Source of the DNA: Onishia taeanensis
Lineage (GTDB): Bacteria; Pseudomonadota; Gammaproteobacteria; Pseudomonadales; Halomonadaceae
Assembly (NCBI RefSeq): GCF_003268885.1
Contig: NZ_QLSX01000006.1
Location: 186,001-250,000 of the forward strand
DNA length: 64,000 bases
Direction of reading: 5' to 3'
Shown here: positions 48,053 to 56,804 of the stretch, in pieces
Numbering within the stretch: the stretch's first letter is position 1
Layout: every line of letters starts with the position of its first letter
Notes under the pieces: generated by a model
Databases searched by the model: none
Told to the model about the DNA's origin: nothing
What the model saw: the letters and a program-made list of their open reading frames with translations, nothing else
Program-made: the position numbers and the translations under genes

Positions 48053-49725
48053 TGTGCATCCTCCTCGTCGTTTTGCGGGCAGCGGGCGATGGCGATGCCG
48101 AAGGCTGGCAGGGTGAGGGAGGCGTCCTGCCAGCGGCCATTGACCATCGATGGCGCATCATCGATGGCCTTGGCTGCACGGGGAGCCGGAAGCTCGCGTG
48201 CCTGGTCGGAGAAGTTTAGTGCTACTAACAGACGTTGATCGGGATCGCTGGCCGCATGGCTGCGCTCGAAGCAGAGCACGTCGTCATGCACCGGATGGTA
48301 GCGGATGTCGCCCTTGATCAGCGCCGGTTGAGTGCGCCGGAAAGCTAGGAAGGAGCGATAGTGGTTGAGCAGCGAGTCAGGCTCATTGTCCTGCTGGTCG
48401 ACGGCAAGCCCCAAGTGACTTTCTGGCATCGGCAGCCAGGGCATGGCGCGGGAGAAGCCGCCGTGAAGGGTATCAGCCTCCCACGGCATAGGTGTTCGGC
48501 AACCATCACGCCCCTTGTAAGCTGGCCAGAACGCGATGCCGGCGGGGTCGACCAACTGCTCGAAGGTGAGCTCGGCCTCGGGCTGGCCCAGTTCTTCGCC
48601 CTGATAGAGGCAGATGCTGCCGCGCTGGGTGAGCAGGAAGGCCAAGTAAAGGCGCAGTGCAGCGTTATTGCCCTCGGCCTGCCAGCGGGTGGCGAGGCGA
48701 GTCACGTCGTGGTTGCCCAGCGCCCAGCACGGCCAGCCATCGCCGATACGCGCTTCCATCTCGGTCAGGGTCTTGTGCAGGAATGCCGGATCGTGGCGTT
48801 CGCCGAGCAGGTCGAAGGAGTAGGCCATGTGCAGGCGGTTACCGCCCCGCGTGTAATCGGCCATCACGCTCAGCGAGTCATCGTCGCCCACCTCGCCGAC
48901 GCTGGTGGAGCCGGGGTATTCGTCGAGTAGTGCGCGCAGCTTTTCGAGGAACACCAGATTCTCTGGCTGAGTTTTATCGTGGAGGTGAAGCTGGAAGCCG
49001 TAGGGGTTGTCGGGCCTAACGCCGATGAAGCCTTCGGCCAACTCCTCTCGGGGCGGGTTGTCTTTCAGCGCTCCGTGGGTGCAGAAATTGATCGCGTCGA
49101 GACGAAAGCCGTCGACGCCTCGCTCCAGCCAGAATCGCACCTCGCCGAGGATCGCCTCGACAACTTCGGGGTTACGGAAATTGAGGTCCGGCTGCTCGAC
49201 GAGGAAGTTGTGCAGGTAGTACTGGCAGCGACGGGTATCCCATTGCCAAGCGCTGCCGCCGAAGATTGCCTGCCAGTTGGTGGGTGGGGCGCCGTCAGCC
49301 TTGGGATCGGCCCATACATACCAGTCTGCCTTCGGGTTGTCGCGACTCGCTCGGCTCTCCTGAAACCAAGCGTGCTGGTCGGAGGTGTGTGAGAGCACCT
49401 GGTCGATAGTGACCTTCAGGCCGCGGGCATGAGCGGCTTCCACTAAGCGGTCGAAGTCCTCAAGGGTTCCAAACATCGGGTCGACGCTGCGGTAGTCGCT
49501 GATGTCGTAACCGAAATCTAGCATCGGTGAGGTGAAGAAAGGCGACAGCCATATGGCGTCGATGTTCAGTGACGCGATGTAGTCGAGCCGGTCGATGACG
49601 CCCTGCAGATCACCGATGCCGTCGTCGTTGGTGTCCATGAAACTGCGCGGATAGATCTGGTAGATCACCGCGCCGCGCCACCAGTCCGCACCTTGGTTAC
49701 TGAGCCGAGAAATGTCGTTGGTCAT
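48040..49725 (-). CDS. GH13 alpha-glucosidase (GH13_23, Halomonas HaG-like)
   Basis: 561-residue cytoplasmic glycoside hydrolase family 13 enzyme. The N terminus WWRGAVIYQIYPRSFMDTND and FFTSPMLDFGYDISDYR match exo-acting alpha-glucosidases; the nucleophile Asp is in GFRLDAINF, the acid/base Glu in TSVGEVGDD and the third Asp in LGNHDVTRLA. It closely resembles the alpha-glucosidase described from Halomonas sp. H11, which prefers short maltose-type substrates. No signal peptide, so it acts on imported maltodextrins and gives glucose, standing in for MalQ/MalP/MalZ. AAGGA precedes the start. Confidence 0.93.
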   Translation of the reverse strand: MTNDISRLSNQGADWWRGAVIYQIYPRSFMDTNDDGIGDLQGVIDRLDYIASLNIDAIWLSPFFTSPMLDFGYDISDYRSVDPMFGTLEDFDRLVEAAHARGLKVTIDQVLSHTSDQHAWFQESRASRDNPKADWYVWADPKADGAPPTNWQAIFGGSAWQWDTRRCQYYLHNFLVEQPDLNFRNPEVVEAILGEVRFWLERGVDGFRLDAINFCTHGALKDNPPREELAEGFIGVRPDNPYGFQLHLHDKTQPENLVFLEKLRALLDEYPGSTSVGEVGDDDSLSVMADYTRGGNRLHMAYSFDLLGERHDPAFLHKTLTEMEARIGDGWPCWALGNHDVTRLATRWQAEGNNAALRLYLAFLLTQRGSICLYQGEELGQPEAELTFEQLVDPAGIAFWPAYKGRDGCRTPMPWEADTLHGGFSRAMPWLPMPESHLGLAVDQQDNEPDSLLNHYRSFLAFRRTQPALIKGDIRYHPVHDDVLCFERSHAASDPDQRLLVALNFSDQARELPAPRAAKAIDDAPSMVNGRWQDASLTLPAFGIAIARCPQNDEEDAQWDV

Positions 49726-49840
49726 GTGCTTTGTCCTTGCCGTGTGGCTAGAGGCCAGGTGTGACCGCGCATCGGTTCGCGGGGCGCCAGCCTTACGAGA
49801 AACGTACGGGATATGTTGGCGGCAGTGCCGAAGAGGAACA

Positions 49841-49867
49841 TCCTCCTGGCGTCGATGTGGCAGGCGT
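49841..49867 (-). promoter_or_regulatory. Candidate MalT-type sites upstream of alpha-glucosidase-malK
   Basis: On the minus strand two ACGCC copies (49867-49863 and 49852-49848, 15 bases apart) lead straight into AGGAGGATG (GGAGGA at 49846-49841), 116 bases before the glucosidase start. Same elements as at malE and lamB but with different spacing. Confidence 0.45.
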
Positions 49868-49890
49868 AGGCGGGGGGAGGAGGGGAGCGA

Positions 49891-52617
49891 TTACTCCCCC
49901 TGAATGCGAGCCAGCAGGTCGCCGGCCAGGGCGATGGCCTCTGCACGATGGCGAATGTTCTGCTTCTGGTAAAGGCTGCGGATGTGGGTCTTGATGGTGG
50001 TGGGGGCTACTGTCAGCTGCTCTGCGATCTGCTCGTTGGATAATCCGGCGTGGATCAGTCCCAGTATCTGCCATTCGCGACGTGTCAGCGGCGATGTGCG
50101 AATCAGTTCGGGCACGTCGGGACGGGCGATAATATCGGCGATCTCGGTGTCGTCGAGCATCAGGCGCACCGCGCGACCGAAGTCGCGCTGACGGCCGGCC
50201 AGGGCTATCAGGCGTTTGGCCCGCTCTCGCGCCAGGCCATCGAGCTCATCGGTCTCGAGCAGAGCCGTGAGCATTTCTCTAAGCGGCGTGCCCAGACGCA
50301 GGAAACTGCCGGTGACGGCCGTGCGCGTGGCCAGTACGAGTGCTTTGGACATATGCGAGAGTGCTGGCCTGCGGTTGCCGCATTGCCATTCCAGAGCCGC
50401 CAGGCACAGCTGGTTTCGATTGGTGTCTGTGATCAGCCCGAAGCAACGGGTCTGCTGCTCCAGGGTCATTAATAATGTCCGGGCCTGCTCGGTGTGGCCG
50501 AGCAGCATCAGGGCGCGGGCATGATTGCGCACGTTGGCCTGGGCGAAGTGATTGCTGGCGGTGTCGGGTTCAGCGGTGGGCGCTTCTTGCAGCCAGCGGG
50601 CAACGGCATCGAGATCGTCGTTGGAGTGCCACCAGGCGAGCAGGGTGGCATGGGCGTTGGCTCGCCAGTCGATATGGTAGTCGCCATCGGCGAGGATTTT
50701 GCGAAGACGGCGGATGTGGTCGGCACACTGAACCTGGTCGCCGCGGGCCAGAGCGACCTTGGCGAGGCTTACGTGACATTGCAAGGTCCAGGACTCTCCC
50801 TGATTGTCGAGCACGGCGATGCCGTTGAGCGCCGCTTGTTCGGCCTCATCCAGCCGGTGCCATTCCCACAGCAGCTGGCTGCGTATGCGATACAGGAATT
50901 CGGCCACAGGCAGGCGGTCGAGTCCGCAGTGTTCGATATGAGCGAAGGCTCGCTCCTGGATATCGAATGCCGCCTGCAGGCGGCCTTGGGCCACCAGGGT
51001 CTCTGAATGGTGGCATAGCGCCCAAAGCATCAACTGATCGTCGCCGAGACGCATGGCTTCCTGTTCCACCACATGGATCCGGGTCAGCGATTCTTCCAAC
51101 TGGCCTTGGACGAATCGCGCTTCACAGAAGATGGCGGCGGCGGACGCTGGCGTGGAGTCCAGATAGCGTGCGGGCAGCGTTAGTGCCTGCTCAGCCAGCG
51201 GGGAGGCCCGTTCGGCGTTGCCTCGGTTGATCGCTAATTGAGCACGGAGGGTAGCGAACTCGGCGGCGAGCGCTTGCCAGGGCGGTTCTTCGAGCTGTGC
51301 CTCGATCCAGCCGATGGCCCTCTCGGTTCGGTCGTACTGGTACTGGGCATGGGTGACCCAGCCATAAATCAGGGTCAGGCGCGGCGAAGCACTCAGCTTT
51401 GGTTCGCCGAGGGTGTCCATGGCTCGTGCCAGCAGGGCGAAGTGGCCCTTGGCCAGTAGGTGAGGGCCATGATCCTCGATCAGATCAGCCAGCGCTTCAG
51501 GGTGGTCGGCATTAATGGCCTGGGCAAGCGCCAGGGCTGGTTTGCCCAGAGCCAACCATGCAGTGCCGGCACGGCGGTGCAGCTGGTGCTGGGAGTCAAG
51601 GCTCATTTCGTGTCGCCGATGGCACAGGTACTGGGAGAACAGGGTATGAAAGCGACACCACTGATCGTCAGGGGTCAGGCGAAGCAGGAACAGGCCGGCC
51701 TGATCCAGGGCCTCTAGACGTTGTGTGACTCGGTCACCTTCCAGCAGTCGTGCCACCAATTGCGGGGAAAAGCGTTCGAGAACACCTAGCTGCAACAAAA
51801 GCTGGCGATCGTGATCATCGAGATGTTCCCTCAGCAGGTCATCAAACCAGGCCACAAAGTCTGGATGCGCGCCGCTCAAACGCTCGAGTAGGGCGTCGAA
51901 GCCGGCACGAGTGGTGGTGCGCTCGACCAGCCAGTTGAGGGCCATGACCCAACCTTCGGTCAGGCGCAGGGCTCGCTCCAGGCTGACCCGGCTCGGCGGG
52001 AAGCTGAGTTGCTCGGCGCAAAGGGTCTGGGCCTCTTCATGGTCGAAGGCCAGTTCCTCGGCGCCGATCTCCTCCAGTTCGCCACGCATGCGCAGCGCCG
52101 GCAGGCCAAGGGCTGGCCAGGTGCGCGAGATCAGTGTCAGCGTCAGCCAGGGGGGCTGGTGGCGCAGCCAGTGAGCGAGTCCTGCCAGGATCTCGGGGGC
52201 AGAGATGTGCTCGAATTCGTCGATCACCAGCCGGCAGGGAGTAGCCTCGCTAGGCAGTTGTGACAGCCAGGTCTCGATGGCTTCGTCGAAGGCTATATCA
52301 GGTGCTTCGGCGAGGTCGCCCAGGGACGGGGGCGATAGCGCGAGATGCTCATGAAAAAGGGTGCTGAGAGCGGCCTCAAAATAGCGCAGGAAGCGAGTGG
52401 GGGTATCGTCCTTGGGGTCGAGGCGCAGCCAGGATGCCGGTTGCTCCAAGGCTGGCAAGCGCTCGGCGAGCAGAGTGGTCTTTCCGTACCCTGGTGGAGC
52501 ATGAATGACCTGCACGCGGATGCGTTCATCGAGCATGAAGTGATCATTGAGACGCTCACGAGCGACCGGTGTGGGCGGTAACGGTGGCGGAGTGAGCTTG
52601 TCTGGAATCAGTCGCAT
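49891..52617 (-). CDS. malT: MalT-like transcriptional activator
   Basis: 908 residues (E. coli MalT has 901), a STAND-class regulator: N-terminal start RLIPDKLTPPPLPP, Walker A VIHAPPGYGKTTLLAERL (near 35-52), a sensor arm of helical repeats, and a C-terminal LuxR-type helix-turn-helix (TRREWQILGLIHAGLSNEQI, then APTTIKTHIRSLYQK). It probably activates the mal genes on ATP and maltotriose-type inducer. It lies upstream of the glucosidase-malK pair on the same strand with 165 bases between, and is divergent from the GH32 gene. Confidence 0.93.
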   Translation of the reverse strand: MRLIPDKLTPPPLPPTPVARERLNDHFMLDERIRVQVIHAPPGYGKTTLLAERLPALEQPASWLRLDPKDDTPTRFLRYFEAALSTLFHEHLALSPPSLGDLAEAPDIAFDEAIETWLSQLPSEATPCRLVIDEFEHISAPEILAGLAHWLRHQPPWLTLTLISRTWPALGLPALRMRGELEEIGAEELAFDHEEAQTLCAEQLSFPPSRVSLERALRLTEGWVMALNWLVERTTTRAGFDALLERLSGAHPDFVAWFDDLLREHLDDHDRQLLLQLGVLERFSPQLVARLLEGDRVTQRLEALDQAGLFLLRLTPDDQWCRFHTLFSQYLCHRRHEMSLDSQHQLHRRAGTAWLALGKPALALAQAINADHPEALADLIEDHGPHLLAKGHFALLARAMDTLGEPKLSASPRLTLIYGWVTHAQYQYDRTERAIGWIEAQLEEPPWQALAAEFATLRAQLAINRGNAERASPLAEQALTLPARYLDSTPASAAAIFCEARFVQGQLEESLTRIHVVEQEAMRLGDDQLMLWALCHHSETLVAQGRLQAAFDIQERAFAHIEHCGLDRLPVAEFLYRIRSQLLWEWHRLDEAEQAALNGIAVLDNQGESWTLQCHVSLAKVALARGDQVQCADHIRRLRKILADGDYHIDWRANAHATLLAWWHSNDDLDAVARWLQEAPTAEPDTASNHFAQANVRNHARALMLLGHTEQARTLLMTLEQQTRCFGLITDTNRNQLCLAALEWQCGNRRPALSHMSKALVLATRTAVTGSFLRLGTPLREMLTALLETDELDGLARERAKRLIALAGRQRDFGRAVRLMLDDTEIADIIARPDVPELIRTSPLTRREWQILGLIHAGLSNEQIAEQLTVAPTTIKTHIRSLYQKQNIRHRAEAIALAGDLLARIQGE

Positions 52618-52767
52618 ATCACACCAGATATAGGCTTAATCGTTATAGATGCCTAGTAGTATGCCTAAACTGATGGACCCGCGAGATACCCTGCGACCAA
52701 GGTGGTAGGGTTGGGTCTTTTATTTCGACGCCCCTTCGTTCCACGCTATTAGCGCCGCGAGTCCGTT

Positions 52768-54345
52768 ATGACCGATGCCGTTTCCGCTTCGCCGGAATTT
52801 CGTCCGCTTTTGCACTTCACGCCGCCCAAGGGCTGGATGAACGACCCCAACGGGCTTGTGCATCACGCGGGGCAGTACCATCTCTTCTATCAGTATTACC
52901 CGCATGACACCGTCTGGGGGCCGATGCACTGGGGACATGCCAGCAGCGGCGATCTGGTGCACTGGACCCATCGGCCGGTAGCGCTCACGCCCGATGAGCA
53001 TGGTATGTGTTTTTCGGGCAGTGCGGTGGTCGACTGGCAGCATGCCTTCGTGCCGGAATGCGAGATCACCACGGCGCCGCGCAAGGCCGAGTGCGGCACC
53101 CTGCGTGCCGACATGATCACGCCCCTGGTGGCCTTCTTCACTCGCCATGTGCCGGGCGGTTCCCCCGAGCGAGACCATCAGTCCCAAGCGATGGCGGCCA
53201 GCCGCGATGGTGGTCGCAGCTGGCAGATGCGTGACGCGGCGATCCTCGACAACCCAGGGCTTCAGGACTTTCGCGATCCCAAGGTGTTCTGGCATGCCGA
53301 AAGCGAGCACTGGGTGATGATTCTCACCGAGGGGCAGGAGCTTGGCATCTATCGCACCCAGGGCGGCGCTGACTGGGAGAAGGTATCGGTGTTCGGTGCC
53401 GAGTACGGCGCCCACGACGAACTGGCCTGGGAATGTCCCGACCTCTTCCCGTTGCCGGTAGACGGCCGAGGCGGCGCCGATCATCAGAGCGGTGCGGAGA
53501 GCCTCGAGGAGCGCTGGGTGCTGATGGTCGGCGTGCAGCGCGGTGGCCCTGCCAGGGGCTCCGGCACTCAGGTGTTCATCGGTGACTTCGACGGCATTCG
53601 CTTCACGCCCCATCAGGCCCCTGAGACGGTGACCTGGTTCGATCAGGGCGCCGATTGCTACGCGGCCCAGAGCTGGTCGGATCATCCCGGCGAGCGCCTG
53701 GTGATCGGCTGGATGAGCAATTGGTTATACGCGCACGAGACACCGACCGGTGACTGGCGCGGGGCGATGACGATTCCCCGGGCGCTGAGCCTTGCTCGTG
53801 ATGAAGGAGGCAAGGGCTATGAGCTGCGCCAGACGATTCCGGATCGGGTTCGCGATAGCGCCATGGCCCTCGATGCGCTCGTGGTGCCGCGAAAGCCGGC
53901 ACCCGGCAGCGTACTGGAGCTTGGTGAGGCCGAAGCCGCGTTGGCCGAATTCCGGCTCGACCTCGCACCGGGCGCCGCGGTGGTGCTGCGTCCCTTCGGC
54001 GATGACAGCCTGATCTACCGGTTGGAAGGCTTGGACTCGAGCCTTGCGGTGACCGTTGAGCGCACTGCGCCGCGCGATCTTGGCGGTGATCCTTACGGCG
54101 ACCCATGCGTCAACGACTCGGCCGCGCTGAGCGAGCACTTTCCTCACCGCACCCAGTACCATTTGCCCGCGGGGCCGCGCATCGCCTGTCAGCTGCTGCG
54201 TGATCGCTGCTCGGCGGAGCTGTTTATCGATGACGGAAGGTTGGTGATCACTGAGCTTGCCTTCCCAAACGAGGCTCTGCCGATGACGCTGAGCGTTGAG
54301 CAGGGCGAGGTCGGCCTCGGCGCCGTCAGCGGTCGGCACTGGTAG
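52768..54345 (+). CDS. GH32 sucrase / beta-fructosidase
   Basis: 525-residue glycoside hydrolase family 32 enzyme. Catalytic motifs are all present: WMNDPNG (nucleophile Asp, near 30-36), FRDPKVFW and WECPDLFPL (acid/base Glu). The N-terminal five-blade propeller is followed by a beta-sandwich. No signal peptide, so a cytoplasmic sucrose or sucrose-6-phosphate hydrolase is expected. No sucrose transporter, PTS or fructokinase gene is near; its neighbours are malT (divergent) and a LacI gene (convergent). Inulinase-like activity cannot be excluded. Confidence 0.92.
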   Translation: MTDAVSASPEFRPLLHFTPPKGWMNDPNGLVHHAGQYHLFYQYYPHDTVWGPMHWGHASSGDLVHWTHRPVALTPDEHGMCFSGSAVVDWQHAFVPECEITTAPRKAECGTLRADMITPLVAFFTRHVPGGSPERDHQSQAMAASRDGGRSWQMRDAAILDNPGLQDFRDPKVFWHAESEHWVMILTEGQELGIYRTQGGADWEKVSVFGAEYGAHDELAWECPDLFPLPVDGRGGADHQSGAESLEERWVLMVGVQRGGPARGSGTQVFIGDFDGIRFTPHQAPETVTWFDQGADCYAAQSWSDHPGERLVIGWMSNWLYAHETPTGDWRGAMTIPRALSLARDEGGKGYELRQTIPDRVRDSAMALDALVVPRKPAPGSVLELGEAEAALAEFRLDLAPGAAVVLRPFGDDSLIYRLEGLDSSLAVTVERTAPRDLGGDPYGDPCVNDSAALSEHFPHRTQYHLPAGPRIACQLLRDRCSAELFIDDGRLVITELAFPNEALPMTLSVEQGEVGLGAVSGRHW

Positions 54346-54420
54346 GGCGGGGACCGTCAGGACCAGGATAATTGCAGCGTCGCAGGTCCTGGCCTGCGTC
54401 ACTGAGCATTGTTCATAGGC

Positions 54421-55449
54421 TCATGTGCTTTCACCGACCAGCAGCTCGAAGCCGACGTCATGCTGGTCGGGGGTTCGAGCGGCGCCCTCGAGCCTTGCAA
54501 TCACCCGGCGGGCGGCCTCGCGACCGATAGCCTCACGCGGTGAGCGGATGGTGGTCAGGCGCGGGGTGATGCGCTGGCCGATCGGCAGGCCGTTGAAGCC
54601 GGCGATGGCGATCTCTTCGGGCACCCGAATGCCCTGTCGCTGGGCGTGCAGGATGGCGCCGGTGGCCAGATCATCGTTGGCGAAGTGGATCGCCGTGGCC
54701 TCCGGGTGATGGGCGAGCACCTCTTCCAGCGCCTGGGCGCCGGTCTCGAACTGACCCAGGTGCGCCAGATCCAGCAGCGGTGCCGACAGGCCCTTTTCTT
54801 CCAGCACCTCACGGTGCCCCGCAAAACGCAGGCCGGCGCGATAGTCGCGTTCGAGCTGGGCGGCCACATAGACGATCCGGCGATGGCCGCGCGCCAGCAG
54901 GTGGCTCGCCATGCAGCGCCCGGCTTCGGCATGATCGAGGCCAATGTTCAGGTCGCGAGCTTCGCCGAGCTCCATGATCTCGGCGATCGGGCGCTCCCAG
55001 TTCTCGAGCACGCGCTGGCAGGCCTCGCTGTGACGCAGGCCGGTCAATACCAGCGCCGAGGAAGACCAGCCGAGAAAGGTGCGCACCAGCTCGCATTCCC
55101 GGTCCAGGTCGTAGTCGGTGTTGCCGAGCAGGATCTGGTAGCCGTGGCGCTCGAACTCCGTTTGCAGGCCGGCGATCACCTCGACGAAGACGATATTGGC
55201 AAGCGACGGCACGATCACCGCGATGAAGCGAGAGTTGGCCGAGGCCAGGCTGCCAGCCAGCATGTTGCGCACATAGCCGACCTTGTCGATGGCCGCCTCG
55301 ACGGTGGCGCGCGTCGCGGGACGTACCGCCTGCGGCGAGTTGAGCACCCTGGAAACGGTGATCGATGAGACGCCGGCCTCCCGCGCCACGTCAGCAAGCG
55401 TCGGCTGCATGACACTCTTGCGGTGGCGTCGTTGTTTGTCGCCCGCCAT
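54421..55449 (-). CDS. LacI-family transcriptional regulator of the tetronate operon
   Basis: 342 residues: helix-turn-helix TLADVAREAGVSSITVSRVL near residues 17-36, the hinge, and a sugar-binding-type effector domain, of the GntR-like LacI group. Its start follows AGGAGGG. It is divergent from ltnD and convergent with the GH32 gene, so regulation of the tetronate operon is the better guess, supported by the palindrome at 55734-55747. The inducer is unknown; an intermediate such as a tetronate is plausible. Confidence 0.92.
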   Translation of the reverse strand: MAGDKQRRHRKSVMQPTLADVAREAGVSSITVSRVLNSPQAVRPATRATVEAAIDKVGYVRNMLAGSLASANSRFIAVIVPSLANIVFVEVIAGLQTEFERHGYQILLGNTDYDLDRECELVRTFLGWSSSALVLTGLRHSEACQRVLENWERPIAEIMELGEARDLNIGLDHAEAGRCMASHLLARGHRRIVYVAAQLERDYRAGLRFAGHREVLEEKGLSAPLLDLAHLGQFETGAQALEEVLAHHPEATAIHFANDDLATGAILHAQRQGIRVPEEIAIAGFNGLPIGQRITPRLTTIRSPREAIGREAARRVIARLEGAARTPDQHDVGFELLVGEST

Positions 55450-55850
55450 GGGCTTTCCCTCCTGTGATCAGTCCCTGACTGCTGATGGTTCGATGGCTCG
55501 TTCCCTTACTGCTCGCCTCATTCCGTCTCTGTCAGCCGCTTTCTCAGCTGCTTTTTTCAGCTGCTCTCTCAGCTTCTTTTATCCGTCTTTCTCCTTTTCT
55601 CTCGGCACCGGGTTTGGCCTTCGATGTGGCCCCCTGCATGGGGCGGTGATCCGGGGCGAGGCGGGTGATTAGACATTGGTCTCGCTTTGTGCGCTGCGTC
55701 TTGCTCTGTCCAGAATCCTACTCTAAGAATGAATGGTAGCGCTAACATCAGCACATCGCCAGAGACAGTCAGCGGCCATTTTTGCCCCACTGTTGGCCCC
55801 TCTCGGCGAGCGGCCTATTCGCTCATGATCAACTCAGGTAGGAGTCTTCC
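55450..55850. other. Divergent LacI/ltnD intergenic region
   Basis: No supported gene. The part near the LacI gene is pyrimidine-rich with repeated CAGCTGCT/CAGCTTCT stretches (about 55540-55610). The part near ltnD holds a candidate promoter and operator. Confidence 0.6.
55701..55747 (+). promoter_or_regulatory. Candidate ltnD promoter with LacI-type operator
   Basis: TTGCTC (55701-55706), 17-base spacer, TAAGAA (55724-55729), then TGGTAGCGCTAACA (55734-55747), a near-perfect palindrome centred on GC with core TAGCGCTA. This core is typical of LacI/GalR/GntR-family operators, and its place over the start of transcription fits repression. Confidence 0.6.
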
Positions 55851-56804
55851 GTGTCCCCACAAAACGCCTCATCCATCGGTGTCGTCGGCCTTGGTGCCAT
55901 GGGTCTCGGCTCGGCTACGGCCATGCTCGAGGCCGGTCTGCCGGTCATTGGCTGTGATATTTCGGCCAAGGCCCGCGAGACCTTCGAGGCCCGCGGTGGA
56001 CGCAGCGTGTCCACCCCCGCCGAGCTTGCCGCCGAGTGCCGCGTGGTGGTGCTGGTGGTGGTCAATGCCGAGCAGGTCGAGAGCGTGCTGTTCGATGCGC
56101 CGGCCCCGGGAGAGGCGGCCCTGGCCGAGCGTCTGGCGCCGGGCAGCCTGGTGATGCAGTGCGCCACGGTGGCACCGAGCTATGCCACGGCGCTCGGTGA
56201 GCGGTTGGCGGCGCTGAACCTCGAGATGCTCGATGCGCCAATCAGCGGCGGCGCCGCCAAGGCGCGCAGCGGCGATCTATCGGTGATGGCCTCCGGCGCC
56301 GAGTCGGCCTACGCCAAAGGCCAAGCGGCGCTCGACGCCATGGCGGCCAAGGTCTATCGCCTCGGCGATGCGCCGGGGCCCGGCTCCAGCGTCAAGCTGG
56401 TCAACCAGCATCTGGCCGGCGTGCATATCGCCGCGGCCGCCGAGGCGCTGGCGCTGGGCATCCGCATGGGTATCGACCCCGAGGTGCTGTATGACGTGAT
56501 CACCCACTCGGCGGGCAATTCCTGGATGTTCGAGAACCGGGTGCCGCATATCCTCAAGGGCGACTACACCCCGCTCTCGGCGGTCGACATCTTCGTCAAG
56601 GATCTCAACATCGTGCATCAGACCGGCCGCGAGCTGCGTTTCTCGATGCCGGTGGCGGGCAGTGCCCTGCAGCAGTTCACCGCCGCCAGCGGCGCGGGCT
56701 TTGGCCGCGAGGATGACTCTGCGGTGATCAAGGTTTACCAGCGCCTTTCCGGCATCGACCTGCCGGCGGCCAACGACGGCGATGCGGGGGAGGGCCACTC
56801 ATGA
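55851..56804 (+). CDS. ltnD: L-threonate dehydrogenase LtnD
   Basis: 317-residue beta-hydroxyacid dehydrogenase of the LtnD branch: N-terminal NAD-binding GVVGLGAMGLGSA, substrate motif DAPISGGAAKARSG, catalytic Lys in SVKLVNQHLAG, and the C-terminal helical domain. It oxidises L-threonate at C2 to 2-oxo-tetronate. Start is a GTG preceded by AGGAG at 55840-55844. Its stop overlaps the next gene by four bases, and the neighbours complete the known tetronate pathway. Confidence 0.9.
   Translation: MSPQNASSIGVVGLGAMGLGSATAMLEAGLPVIGCDISAKARETFEARGGRSVSTPAELAAECRVVVLVVVNAEQVESVLFDAPAPGEAALAERLAPGSLVMQCATVAPSYATALGERLAALNLEMLDAPISGGAAKARSGDLSVMASGAESAYAKGQAALDAMAAKVYRLGDAPGPGSSVKLVNQHLAGVHIAAAAEALALGIRMGIDPEVLYDVITHSAGNSWMFENRVPHILKGDYTPLSAVDIFVKDLNIVHQTGRELRFSMPVAGSALQQFTAASGAGFGREDDSAVIKVYQRLSGIDLPAANDGDAGEGHS

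Noticed and set aside
52729-52765. ACGCC-like repeats just before the GH32 gene as a fourth mal site
   Set aside because: The second copy is imperfect, no GGAGGA core follows, and the position is inside the leader; likely chance.
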